From contig NZ_CP062260.1 of the NCBI RefSeq assembly GCF_014863545.1, positions 4,791,501-4,855,500 on the forward strand: 64,000 nt of DNA, given 5' to 3'. Origin of the DNA: Paenibacillus sp. JNUCC32. Its GTDB lineage: Bacteria > Bacillota > Bacilli > Paenibacillales > Paenibacillaceae. Shown here one piece after another: positions 1 through 7,636 of this stretch. Every line of letters starts with the position of its first letter. Position 1 is the stretch's first letter. Below the pieces are notes generated by a model, which saw only the letters and a list, made by a program, of their open reading frames with translations, had not been told where the DNA came from and searched no databases. The position numbers and the translations under genes were made by a program.

Positions 1-639
1 GATCATGTCGGCGTGCCGGAATACTTGCTGCCGGAGATGGATGACGATTCCCGTTTCGGCGGTCTTGTCGTCAGCGACGACATCTTTGCCGCCGTCACGG
101 ATCCGGTCCGTCAGGAACGGTACACCGGCTTCTACGTGGACGATTTTACGGAGACGGAGGGGATCGTTCCCCATTTGGCTCCGGGCGGTGCCGTGCGCTA
201 TGAGATGGACCGGACCTTTGCGCTGGCGGTCAGCGGTACGCTGTTCGCCCTTCGGGACAGCCTGTACAACATGCTGCTCTTCGCGGCATTGCTTGTGGGC
301 ACGGTGTTTTTTATCGCGGCTGGAAGTTTCCTGTACTTCCGCCTCTATGCCGATCTGGATTTTGACCGCAGGCATTATGCCACGATATCCCGGCTCGGCA
401 TGACGGACAGGGAGTTCAGGCGGATCGTTACCGGACAGCTCGCGCTGCTGTTTTTTGTACCGATCGGACTTGCGATCGTGCACAGCATCTTTGCCTTCAT
501 CGCGCTGCAAAGCTATTTCTATTTATCCATTGCGGCTGAAATGGGCATCGTGCTGATCAGCTTCCTGATGATGCAGGTCCTGTACTTTTTCTTCATCCGC
601 AGCCAATATCTGCGCAAGCTGAAGCAGACCCTTATATAA
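1..639 (+). CDS. FtsX/BceB-type ABC transporter permease, C-terminal part
   Basis: The frame is open from base 1, so the gene begins left of the window and only the last 212 codons are visible. They show a soluble stretch, then three hydrophobic segments at about residues 90-113, 144-169 and 181-199, with the linker RLGMTDREFRRIV between the first two and the basic tail SQYLRKLKQTLI. This is the usual end of FtsX-fold permeases of the BceB/bacitracin-efflux kind, which work with a separate ATPase to remove or sense cell-wall peptides. The ATPase and any sensor kinase would lie upstream and cannot be seen. The cell-envelope genes that follow (DedA, uppP) fit an envelope-stress setting, but co-transcription is inferred. 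Family is fairly sure; substrate is unknown. Confidence 0.8.
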   Translation, partial: DHVGVPEYLLPEMDDDSRFGGLVVSDDIFAAVTDPVRQERYTGFYVDDFTETEGIVPHLAPGGAVRYEMDRTFALAVSGTLFALRDSLYNMLLFAALLVGTVFFIAAGSFLYFRLYADLDFDRRHYATISRLGMTDREFRRIVTGQLALLFFVPIGLAIVHSIFAFIALQSYFYLSIAAEMGIVLISFLMMQVLYFFFIRSQYLRKLKQTLI

Positions 640-682
640 AGGATGGCAAAGGCCTCCTTATCTTTTGAAAGAGGTGTAACTT

Positions 683-1294
683 TTGGAAAACTGGATTACG
701 GACATTATGGAGAAGTTCGGCTATGTCGGCATCCTGCTGATGATTGCCCTGGAAAACGTGTTCCCGCCGATTCCCTCCGAGGTCATTCTGACCTTCGGCG
801 GATTCATGACAACCTACACGAAACTGACGGTGCCCGGCGTCATTATCGCAGCTACCATCGGCTCCGTGGTCGGTGCCGTCATCCTGTACGGGATCGGACG
901 CCTGCTCGATGTCGAACGGCTGGAGAAAATCGTGGACCGTTGGGGGCATATCCTCCGCGTCAAAAAAGAAGACATCCGCAAGGCGGATGCCTGGTTCGAT
1001 AAATACGGCTACTGGACCGTGCTGTTCTGCCGCATGATTCCGCTGATCCGGAGCCTGATCTCCATCCCGGCGGGGATGTCCAACATGAAGTTCGGCATGT
1101 TCCTGCTCTTTACGACCATCGGTACCTTGATCTGGAACGTCATTCTGGTATCCGTCGGAGCCGCCGTCGGCGATTCATGGGAAAATATCGTCGCCTTCAT
1201 GGACGTCTATTCCAATATCGCTTATGCTGTAATAGCCGTGGCCGTGATCGCATTCCTGTTCTTCTTCTTCCGCAAGCGGAGAAAATCGGCTTAA
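683..1294 (+). CDS. DedA family membrane protein
   Basis: A 203-residue integral membrane protein of the DedA/SNARE-associated family; members act as lipid flippases or proton-linked transporters and some recycle undecaprenyl phosphate. Visible family signatures are the E-N-V-F-P-P-I-P-S-E segment near residue 25, a Gly-rich membrane region, and the block CRMIPLIRSLISIPAGM near residues 115-131 that contains the conserved arginines. It ends in a basic tail RKRRKSA after the last helix. The start is TTG at 683, chosen because AAAGAGGTG lies just upstream and the length matches the family. It stands 43 bases after the permease end and 80 before uppP, so the three may be co-transcribed; the pairing with uppP suggests a shared role in undecaprenyl-lipid recycling, which is inference. 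Confidence 0.9.
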   Translation: MENWITDIMEKFGYVGILLMIALENVFPPIPSEVILTFGGFMTTYTKLTVPGVIIAATIGSVVGAVILYGIGRLLDVERLEKIVDRWGHILRVKKEDIRKADAWFDKYGYWTVLFCRMIPLIRSLISIPAGMSNMKFGMFLLFTTIGTLIWNVILVSVGAAVGDSWENIVAFMDVYSNIAYAVIAVAVIAFLFFFFRKRRKSA

Positions 1295-1374
1295 GCTGGA
1301 ACCACGCATTTCATGCCATGCATCATTCATATCATTACATTTTACATTTTTAAGTAAGGGAGAGACCGCAGGTC

Positions 1375-2217
1375 ATGGATTTTTTAACCATCCTCAAAGC
1401 AATTATTCTGGGAATCGTCGAGGGACTGACCGAGTTCGCTCCTGTATCCTCTACCGGCCATATGATCATCGTGGATGACATGTGGCTGAAATCCGAGGAG
1501 TTTCTGACGAAATACGTAGCCAACACGTTCAAGGTCGTGATTCAGCTCGGCTCCATTCTCGCCGTCATCGTGGTGTTCAAGGACCGCTTCCTGGATCTCT
1601 TGGGACTCAAGCGCAAAAAGCCCGAAGCCGGCGTACCGGCCGGTACGGGCAGACTGAGACTCAGCCAGGTTATCGTCGGTTTGATTCCGGCCGGCGTTCT
1701 GGGCGTCTTGTTCGAGGACCTCATTGACGAGCATTTATTTTCTACCGAAACGGTGCTGATCGGTCTTGTGATCGGAGCCATCTTCATGATCGTTGCCGAC
1801 AAGGTCAGCTCGAAAAAAGAGCCGAAAGTGGTGTCTGTCGATCAAATTACGTACAGGCAGGCATTCAGCGTCGGGCTGATTCAGTGTCTGTCGCTCTGGC
1901 CAGGCTTCTCCCGCTCCGGCTCCACCATCTCCGGAGGCGTTATGCTGGGCATGAGCCACCGCGCGGCGGCGGACTTTACGTTCATCATGGCCGTGCCGAT
2001 CATGTTCGGGGCCAGCTTCCTGTCGCTGCTGAAGAACTGGGAATACTTCACGCTGGAGGCTCTTCCGTTCTTCATCGCCGGATTCGTGGCGGCTTTCGTC
2101 TTCGCTTTGATCTCCATCCGCTTCTTCCTGAAGCTGATCAACCGGATCAAGCTGGTGCCGTTTGCGATCTATCGGATCGTGCTCGCTGCCATTATTGCGT
2201 TGGTGCTTTATCTATAA
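1375..2217 (+). CDS. uppP: undecaprenyl-diphosphatase (UppP/BacA)
   Basis: A 280-residue membrane enzyme that removes one phosphate from undecaprenyl diphosphate on the outer face of the membrane, regenerating the lipid carrier for peptidoglycan and teichoic acid; overexpression gives bacitracin resistance in the family. Both catalytic signatures are present: EGLTEFAPVSSTGHM near residues 16-30 and PGFSRSGST near residues 183-191. Length is normal (about 265-285). The ATG at 1375 follows AAGGGAGAG at a good distance. A strong hairpin at 2312-2354 ends the unit. It follows a DedA gene, another family implicated in undecaprenyl phosphate handling, and an efflux-type permease, so the trio reads as a cell-wall-antibiotic or envelope module. 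Confidence 0.96.
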   Translation: MDFLTILKAIILGIVEGLTEFAPVSSTGHMIIVDDMWLKSEEFLTKYVANTFKVVIQLGSILAVIVVFKDRFLDLLGLKRKKPEAGVPAGTGRLRLSQVIVGLIPAGVLGVLFEDLIDEHLFSTETVLIGLVIGAIFMIVADKVSSKKEPKVVSVDQITYRQAFSVGLIQCLSLWPGFSRSGSTISGGVMLGMSHRAAADFTFIMAVPIMFGASFLSLLKNWEYFTLEALPFFIAGFVAAFVFALISIRFFLKLINRIKLVPFAIYRIVLAAIIALVLYL

Positions 2218-2311
2218 TGATTAGCTCAGCCTTACAGCACCATTAGAGTTTGGGAGACGCTCCGCTGCTTCGAGCTGAGCGGCACTTCATAATAGCAGCT
2301 GTGTTTGGGGT

Positions 2312-2354
2312 AAAAAAGGCAGGTCAAGATTTCATATCTTGACCTGCCTTTTGT
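2312..2354. terminator. intrinsic terminator after uppP
   Basis: A 16-bp perfect stem (arm AAAGGCAGGTCAAGAT at 2315-2330, loop TTCAT, matching arm to 2351) with A-run before and T-run after. It ends plus-strand transcription from uppP and could work in both directions. Confidence 0.85.
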
Positions 2355-2414
2355 TATCGGCGTTGCTGCACGCTCGTTATTAGTCGTGACACCTGCTGTG
2401 GTTTCGACCCGGAG

Positions 2415-2630
2415 CCGATTGGTTTAGTCTACGGCGGCATGACAGCACAGGCCGTTTGGTTTAGTCTACGGCAGCATGGCCGCACAGGCCGATTGGTTTT
2501 GCCATGGTGGCATGACCGCACAGGCCGATTGGTTTTGCCACGGCGGCATGACCGCACAGGCCGATTGGTTTAGTCTACGGCAGCATGGCCGCACAGGCCG
2601 ATTGGTTTTGCCACGGTGGCATAGCGGAAC
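2415..2630. repeat. 36/37-bp tandem repeat array, about 5.8 copies
   Basis: Units start at 2415, 2452, 2489, 2525, 2561 and 2598. Each begins CCGATTGGTTT (second copy CCGTTTGGTTT) and ends GCACAGG. Two variants differ in the middle: A has TTAGTCTACGGC (37 bp), B has TTTGCCACGGY or TTTGCCATGGT (36 bp), in the order A-A-B-B-A-B. Copies are head-to-tail with no spacers, so this is a minisatellite, not a CRISPR array. No function is visible. Confidence 0.85.
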
Positions 2631-2730
2631 AGTCTGTTGACACGGATGCGGGTATCTCAACTGTTTTTGGCTGGGTTGGCGACGAAGGAGTGAAAACGGA
2701 TGGTATAAGGCGAACGGCTAGACGACAGAC

Positions 2731-2786
2731 ATCCAAGCAGCATGCCCGGGACCACGCACTGTGGGCCAGGGAGCAGTGCGCATGAT
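2731..2786 (+). repeat. dispersed repeat, copy 1 (ATCCAAGC...GACCAC...GTGCGCA element)
   Basis: Shares ATCCAAGC, GCATGCCC, GGACCAC and GGGAGCAGTGCGCA in the same order with a copy at 23816-23897 and, in part, with an inverted copy at 57841-57900. Inside it GCACTG (2756-2761) and CAGTGC (2774-2779) form an inverted repeat. It is directly followed by the GCGGAYC palindrome cluster, as is copy 2. Confidence 0.7.
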
Positions 2787-2795
2787 GCGGCTGAT

Positions 2796-2990
2796 CCGGA
2801 CCAGAGATCCGCTATTTTCAATAATTCGCCTGAATTTCAATATAAGCGGACACCAGATCCGTTATGTTACGAATTCCGGTTCGATATCCGCCTGTTTTCA
2901 GAGAATAACGGATCTCATGTCCGAAACATTTACGAATCCCCTTATTTCTCATCAAATAAGGTCCGCTGTGTCCGCTAGCGATGCGCAATG
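2796..2990. repeat. cluster of imperfect CGGAYC-n-GRTCCG palindromes with TTATTT tails
   Basis: At least four short imperfect palindromes follow each other at 30-60 base spacing: CGGACCAGAGATCCG (about 2800), GCGGACACCAGATCCG (about 2849), ACGGATCTCATGTCCG (about 2908) and GGTCCGCTGTGTCCGC (about 2960). Several are followed by TTATTT or TTATGTT. A second cluster at 23928-24110 has the same motif and shares the 15-mer CCCCTTATTTCTCAT (2938-2952 and 24021-24035). Confidence 0.6.
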
Positions 2991-3030
2991 TGAGATATTC
3001 GGCTATTTTGGTACGTTATGATCAAAAATA

Positions 3031-3230
3031 CGGTTACTTTAAAGTACAAACCATCGATTATTCAGTTACTTTAAGGTTATACTCCATTTTTATTTCCCTT
3101 ATTTGTACCTGATGAGCTAAGATCCAGTTACTTCAATACTCCACGATTACAAGTTCAGTTACTCTATATTCCAGATTATAAATTCAGTTACTCTGATACA
3201 TAATGAGTCAATTCATCCGGTTATTTGGTT
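3031..3230 (+). repeat. degenerate ~31-bp repeats with CAGTTACT core
   Basis: The core CAGTTACT or a one-base variant occurs at 3032, 3063, 3125, 3156, 3185 and (as CGGTTATT) 3218, that is at 31, 62, 31, 29 and 33 base steps. Between cores the text repeats as TTTAA or CTATA, then TACTCCA or TATTCCAGATTA. The block is AT-rich and carries no gene. Confidence 0.55.
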
Positions 3231-3508
3231 AGTCCATGATTCATCGTACATTTCTTTCGTTAGGTAATTTCAACGACTCAGCTAATTAGATAGCCTATCA
3301 ACTATTAATCCATTCTCCTGCAGAAGATCACGATCCTCGCACCGTGACCGAAGGCAGCACACGCATCATATCGGCATGTATTGGCGCCTTAGACCGATGA
3401 AGCGTGCAACAATCTTCAAACTGACCGCGTAACCAGAAGTTGTATCGCTTTTGCAGCGCCTATAAGATACCGGCCTAGTGCGCAATATCGGTTGCACTGC
3501 CTGCACGA

Positions 3509-3829
3509 TTACAGGGCCGCTGCACCTAACCGCTCCTTAGAATAATACCGCACCTGTTTACCATGCCCATTGGCGTATTCGATCTCGGCCCGCGTGCTCT
3601 CGCCGATATACCCGTTCACATCGATCACAAAGATTTCGTCGGACATATCGATTTTGCGGAAGTGCAGCTCTTTGAGCCTGCGCTCCTGCTCCTCTGTGAT
3701 CTCGATTCCGTCGCTCTGCTCAAAAAAACCGACGCTAAGGACGATATGTCCGCTAAGCGTAAGCGAAGCTTCGGCTTCTCGAAATTGCGCTTTAAACTTG
3801 GTGGAGCCGCATAGCGTTATTACCTGCAT
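3509..3829 (-). CDS. CGST-motif nucleoside 2-deoxyribosyltransferase-like protein
   Basis: A 106-residue cytoplasmic protein. The N-terminal CGSTKFKAQFREAEASL followed by GHIVLSVGFF, and the later DEIFVIDVNGYIGESTRAEIEYANGHGKQVRYY, match the pattern of small nucleoside 2-deoxyribosyltransferase-like / DUF4406 proteins, with a CGST phosphate-side loop and a STRAEI acidic patch where the catalytic Glu of the fold sits. The reaction is not known for this subgroup, so I make no substrate claim. ATG at 3829 follows GGAGGG at good spacing. It is a single gene: the next gene on this strand starts 230 bases away and has its own terminator-like hairpin between them. Confidence 0.75.
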   Translation of the reverse strand: MQVITLCGSTKFKAQFREAEASLTLSGHIVLSVGFFEQSDGIEITEEQERRLKELHFRKIDMSDEIFVIDVNGYIGESTRAEIEYANGHGKQVRYYSKERLGAAAL

Positions 3830-3939
3830 AGTACACCCTCCTTTTCGCTATACTCATGCTTTAAATGGTTCTCGATCTGGCCAGTATCCAGCGGTCAAAC
3901 ATCCCCCCAGGAATATCATGATGCAAGCCATCGTCCAAG

Positions 3940-3978
3940 GCAACAAACAGAAGCCCTCCGGTATGGAGAGACTTCTGC
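3940..3978 (-). terminator. probable terminator of the AraC-type gene
   Basis: Read on the minus strand, CAGAAGTCTCTCC pairs with GGAGGGCTTCTG, followed by TTTGTTG. The stem is imperfect and the T-run is broken, so confidence is moderate. Confidence 0.5.
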
Positions 3979-4058
3979 CTAATGGTTGTATGGGGAATCC
4001 CCTGTCCAGCAACGAGCCAAGATCAATCATTTCCGTAGACGGCGCATCCCCGCATGCT

Positions 4059-4958
4059 TCACTCTTCAAACGATAAATTGGCGGGCTCCTCAAGCAGCTC
4101 ATAGTGAACGTCTAGGTTCGTCGTCGGTACGCTGAGATCTACCTCTTCAAAACGGAAGCTGTCCACCCACACCTTGCCTGTCCCCATAAGCAGGACGCCG
4201 ATCGAGATCGTGGCGCTATCTTCAGGCACGTCCAGCACGATGGCATAGTGATTCCAGTGCGTGCTGCCGACGATGCGCCGATTGTTCATATTATCGAACT
4301 GGAGCACGTCTTCGGCACGATTGTCGACGCGCATCCACAGTCCGCAATAGTCCTTCACGTTATCGGTTTTAACGAATCCGGAGAAGCGCATCCGCTTGCC
4401 CGCATACTTGCCGGCTTTGAACTGCTGCATCATGGTTGCAAAAGCGCCATCCTCCATCGGCGTAAGGGCTCTTAAGTAACCCGAGGTACTTCCCTGGTGG
4501 ACGGTGGTCCGATCGACGCCGATCTCATAATCTTGAGGGTGGCTTCCGCTTAGGAACCAGCCTTTTAATGGGGATTGAGCTTGCTGCTGCATGTGATCCT
4601 CTCCTTTTGGATAATGTGAATGATGGGCATGAACCGCAAAGATTTTGCGGTAACGCCCCGGCGGCATGCCGTACAATTTTTTGAATGCTCTCGTAAACGA
4701 CTCCTGGCTCTCGAAGTGACAGTGCAGGGAAATATCGATAATCGCAGCCTCGGTGTGCAGCAGGAGCTGCGCCGCATAACAGAGCCTTCGTTTTCTAAGG
4801 TAATCCGCGATGTTCATGCCGACCTCCCTCCGAAACAATCGGTGGAAATGATACGGCGAAAAACCGGCATAGGATGCAATATCCGCGAGGGTCAGCCGCT
4901 CCTCCAGATGCTGCTCCATGTACGCGATGCTCTTTTGGATAATACGCTGGGTACTCAA
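4059..4958 (-). CDS. AraC family regulator with C-terminal beta-rich domain
   Basis: A 299-residue regulator whose AraC-type double helix-turn-helix is at the N-terminus (about residues 5-105: TLADIASYAGFSPYHFHRLFRREVG, then FESQESFTRAFKKLYGMPPGRYR). The remaining 175 residues are unlike the usual GyrI-type effector domain: the pattern MRFSGFVKTDNVKDYCGLWMRVDN ... GTGKVWVDSFRFEEVD looks like a beta-sandwich of the carbohydrate-binding or CIA30 kind. I placed the start at TTG 4958 because AAAGGAGGG sits 7 bases before it; a longer frame to 5051 has no such site. It stands alone with no partner gene beside it, so its target is unknown. The domain fold is inferred from pattern only. Confidence 0.82.
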   Translation of the reverse strand: MSTQRIIQKSIAYMEQHLEERLTLADIASYAGFSPYHFHRLFRREVGMNIADYLRKRRLCYAAQLLLHTEAAIIDISLHCHFESQESFTRAFKKLYGMPPGRYRKIFAVHAHHSHYPKGEDHMQQQAQSPLKGWFLSGSHPQDYEIGVDRTTVHQGSTSGYLRALTPMEDGAFATMMQQFKAGKYAGKRMRFSGFVKTDNVKDYCGLWMRVDNRAEDVLQFDNMNNRRIVGSTHWNHYAIVLDVPEDSATISIGVLLMGTGKVWVDSFRFEEVDLSVPTTNLDVHYELLEEPANLSFEE

Positions 4959-5442
4959 GGTCAGGCCCTCCTTTGTTATTAAGGATACCAAAAGGGAGCA
5001 AAGCGTTTTTGATCTTTTTTGCCAATTTAAGAAAACCGTTGGTCCGCGCATATTCTCGGAGGTCTTGCCGGAAAATTGCGGAGATAGCGGAGACCCTCTG
5101 CTTGCGATTCAGGGACGCTCATCCTTTGAAGTCCCTTGAAGTCCCATTGTTCTCATATAAAAAAGCCCCCTCGATTTCGAAAATCGAAGGGGCTTAAATT
5201 GCAAGGTTCTCTGCCATCAATCCATCCTCTAGATGGAATGACTTCATATCCTAAAGGGGCCAGACTGCGCCTCTAACAAAGGCATAGCCTCGTACTTCAC
5301 AGGCATCGGCGCTTCCGGCCGGAGGCAGAAGTGTCATCCTAAAGACGATTGCGCTGCTGCTTATTCTTCAAGAACGAATCCCTGCACGCTCACATTACAT
5401 AACGGGAATTTCCCGCTCCCCGGCTTTATCGGCAAAACCGCA
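4959..5442. other. intergenic region between AraC gene and dehydrogenase operon
   Basis: Contains the ribosome binding site of the AraC gene at its left end and the terminator at 5157-5196. From 5200 to 5442 I see no gene, repeat or recognisable site. Confidence 0.6.
5157..5196 (-). terminator. intrinsic terminator of the dehydrogenase pair
   Basis: Minus strand reads AAGCCCCTTCGAT, loop, ATCGAGGGGGCTT and then a run of six Ts; a classic strong hairpin 245 bases after the stop at 5443. Confidence 0.85.
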
Positions 5443-6438
5443 CTATCCCTGCGGCTTCAGCTGAACGGTGCGCTTGGTGCTTGCAGACTCGTACGCTGCA
5501 ATGGCAACCCGGGCGGAGAGGTAGCCGTCTTCCCCGGTAATTTCGACCGGCTTGCCGTCGCGGATGCTTTCGACAAAGCTGTTGACGAGGCCTTCGTCCA
5601 TATCATCGCCCCAGAAGCTCCACGACGCTTTACCGGTCACATCGCTGTATACATCGTTCTTCTGGGCAAAAGAATCAATGTTCAGCACGCCTTTGGTGCC
5701 GATGATCTCAAGCGTTACGTCCCCCCATGTCGGGAAGGTGCGGTTGCGGGACCAGCTTGGGTCCAGCACGGCCACGACGCCGTTCGCGAATTTGACGTGG
5801 ACCATGCCGGCGTCGTCAATCTCGGTATCGTTGAACAGCGTTTCCGCATGGGCGTACACTTCCTCGGCCTTGCTGCCGGTAAACCAGTGCATCAGGTCCA
5901 TCACATGGACGGTATGATCCAATACGGCGCCGCCGCCCGATTTCTCCCGTTCAATAAACCAGCCGCCCGGCATGGTTCCCCGGTTGGTTCCCTTCATAGC
6001 CAAAATGTCACCGATCTGCCCTGCGTCAATCGCTTCCTTCGCCTGGCGTACGGACGAAATATATCGGCAAGGAAAAGCGGTCATGAGCTGAACGCCGTTA
6101 TCCTTGCATGCCTGAATCATCTCCAGCATCTCGGCTTCCGATAGGCCCAGCGGCTTCTCGCACAGCACATGCTTGCCCGCCGCAGCGGCGCGTTTGGTAA
6201 TTTCCGCATGACGCGCGTTCTCCGAACAGATGACTACGGCATCCAGTTCTTGTGCCAGCAATTCATTATAGTCGGCATAATACGGAATCCCCCGATCCAC
6301 GGAGTAAGGGCGAACGCGCTCCGCGTCTTCGTCCGCGATTCCGATCACCTCGACGTCATCCCGCTTCAGCATGCCGAAGAGATAGCTTGCCGCATGCATA
6401 TGGGCAAAGCTGATAAACCCTACTTTCACCTTTTTCAT
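5443..6438 (-). CDS. Gfo/Idh/MocA family oxidoreductase
   Basis: A 331-residue NAD(P)-dependent sugar or inositol dehydrogenase-like protein. The N-terminal Rossmann half is recognisable (MKKVKVGFISFAHMHAASY, then DVEVIGIADEDAERV), with the lysine-bearing CEKPLGLSEAEM near residue 93 and the C-terminal dimer domain including GGGAVLDHTVHVMDLMHWF, where the catalytic Asp and His of the family lie. The usual GxGxxG is replaced by GFISFAH, seen in a subset of the family. Its ATG overlaps the stop of the upstream paralogue by four bases, so the two are translationally coupled. Substrate is unknown; the neighbourhood (esterase, sugar importer) suggests a carbohydrate. Confidence 0.9.
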   Translation of the reverse strand: MKKVKVGFISFAHMHAASYLFGMLKRDDVEVIGIADEDAERVRPYSVDRGIPYYADYNELLAQELDAVVICSENARHAEITKRAAAAGKHVLCEKPLGLSEAEMLEMIQACKDNGVQLMTAFPCRYISSVRQAKEAIDAGQIGDILAMKGTNRGTMPGGWFIEREKSGGGAVLDHTVHVMDLMHWFTGSKAEEVYAHAETLFNDTEIDDAGMVHVKFANGVVAVLDPSWSRNRTFPTWGDVTLEIIGTKGVLNIDSFAQKNDVYSDVTGKASWSFWGDDMDEGLVNSFVESIRDGKPVEITGEDGYLSARVAIAAYESASTKRTVQLKPQG

Positions 6439-7433
6439 GAAACCATCCCTCCGATCATCACGGGCTGTCCAGTTTGTGCCGATTGCTCCGCTGCCTGAGC
6501 GATTTCAACGGCGTAGCAAGCATCCTTGATGCTGACGAGCGGCTCGCTGCCGTTTCGGATGCACTCGATAAAATGCTGCACCTCGTTATAATAAGGGTCA
6601 TGGAGGCTCGGACTGGAAGGAACCTGCACAGCAGCTCCCTCCCCGGCCTCGGCGCTAGCCAATTTCAAGTCCAGGGACTGTACCTGATTGCTGTCGAATC
6701 GTACGATGCCTTGGTCTCCCGAGATCTCGAACTGCGTCGTAAATGGACCGAGATACCCCCAATATCCGGTTAGACTCGCGATGGCGCTATTTTTAAAATG
6801 AAGCGTAAGCTGGGCGTACTCCATCTGCGGCTCGGTCCGCTTCACGGTCGAAGCATATACCGACTCCACTTCCCCGAACAGCCAGCAGGCAAAATCGATG
6901 TCATGAATCATCAGATCCATGATGACGCCGCCGCTCTTGCCAGGGTCGTTGTACCATCCATCCATTCCCTGCGGGTAGGAACCGTACCGCTTCAAGTGAG
7001 CCATCTTCGGCGTTCCGATATTCCCCGAGCGGGCCTGCCGATAGGCATCGTGATAGTTCGGGAAGAACCGGACGACATGTCCGATAAACAACCGGACTCC
7101 GTGCTTCTCGCAGGCCGCCTTCATCTCCTGCGCATCCTCCAGCGTTAATGCTGCCGGCTTTTCGCAGATGACGTGCAGCCCTTTTTCGGCCAGTTTCAGT
7201 ACAAACGGTTTGTGGAGATAGGTGGGCAGACACACCGCAACCGTTTCCAAATCTTTTTGTTCAAACAGCGACTCTACATCCGTGTATGCCTTCGCCCCGG
7301 TCAAAGCTGCAGCGCGCTCCACTCGTTCGGCGTTTATATCGACCACGCCCGTCACCGTTACTCCCGGCATTTTCGCCAAATTGTGCGCATAGGCCGTCCC
7401 CATCGTGCCGCAGCCCAATATCGCTATGTTCAT
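6435..7433 (-). CDS. Gfo/Idh/MocA family oxidoreductase
   Basis: A 332-residue paralogue of the next gene with a canonical nucleotide-binding motif GCGTMGTAYAHNL at the N-terminus, CEKPAALTLEDAQEM near residue 94 and SGGVIMDLMIHDIDFACWLFG near residue 170. I start it at ATG 7433, which follows GGAGGG; the frame extends further to 7538 but without a ribosome binding site. It is the first gene of a two-gene minus-strand operon whose second gene begins inside its stop codon. Pairs of such dehydrogenases often carry out successive oxidations or an oxidation-reduction cycle on one sugar, which is the likeliest role here but is not shown by the sequence. Confidence 0.92.
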   Translation of the reverse strand: MNIAILGCGTMGTAYAHNLAKMPGVTVTGVVDINAERVERAAALTGAKAYTDVESLFEQKDLETVAVCLPTYLHKPFVLKLAEKGLHVICEKPAALTLEDAQEMKAACEKHGVRLFIGHVVRFFPNYHDAYRQARSGNIGTPKMAHLKRYGSYPQGMDGWYNDPGKSGGVIMDLMIHDIDFACWLFGEVESVYASTVKRTEPQMEYAQLTLHFKNSAIASLTGYWGYLGPFTTQFEISGDQGIVRFDSNQVQSLDLKLASAEAGEGAAVQVPSSPSLHDPYYNEVQHFIECIRNGSEPLVSIKDACYAVEIAQAAEQSAQTGQPVMIGGMVS

Positions 7434-7570
7434 GCTTATCCCTCCAGTATGCCTATAATGACATGGATCATCAGGTGATGCCGTATCCGCCGTCCGCGAT
7501 ACCGCCCACCCTGTTACATTCTTCATGTAACATGACATTCCTGCCTGTATTCCTCAGGATTCGTGCTTTT

Positions 7571-7599
7571 TTGAACTTATGCCGCTAACTTGGTAAAGT
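7571..7599 (+). promoter_or_regulatory. candidate sigma-A promoter for the carboxylesterase
   Basis: TTGAAC (7571-7576), 17-base spacer, TAAAGT (7594-7599), 38 bases before the start codon, in the divergent region between the dehydrogenase operon and the esterase. Confidence 0.5.
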
Positions 7600-7636
7600 G
7601 TATATATAGAGCAGAGAGAAAGGGTGTAGCGAGAAC

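Larger units (their letters stand above)
2218..3508. other. 1.3-kb gene-free region rich in repeats
   Basis: Holds the uppP terminator, the 36/37-bp array, dispersed repeat copy 1, the CGGAYC palindromes and the CAGTTACT repeats. Reading frames that cross it have no ribosome binding site or family likeness. The last 250 bases (about 3250-3508) show nothing I can name. Confidence 0.7.

Noticed and set aside
2415..2630. Possible CRISPR array
   Set aside because: Units of 36/37 bases follow each other without unique spacers and no cas gene is near; it is a tandem minisatellite.
3854..4102. 82-codon minus-strand frame
   Set aside because: Overlaps the end of the AraC-type gene in another frame, contains its terminator and has no start site.
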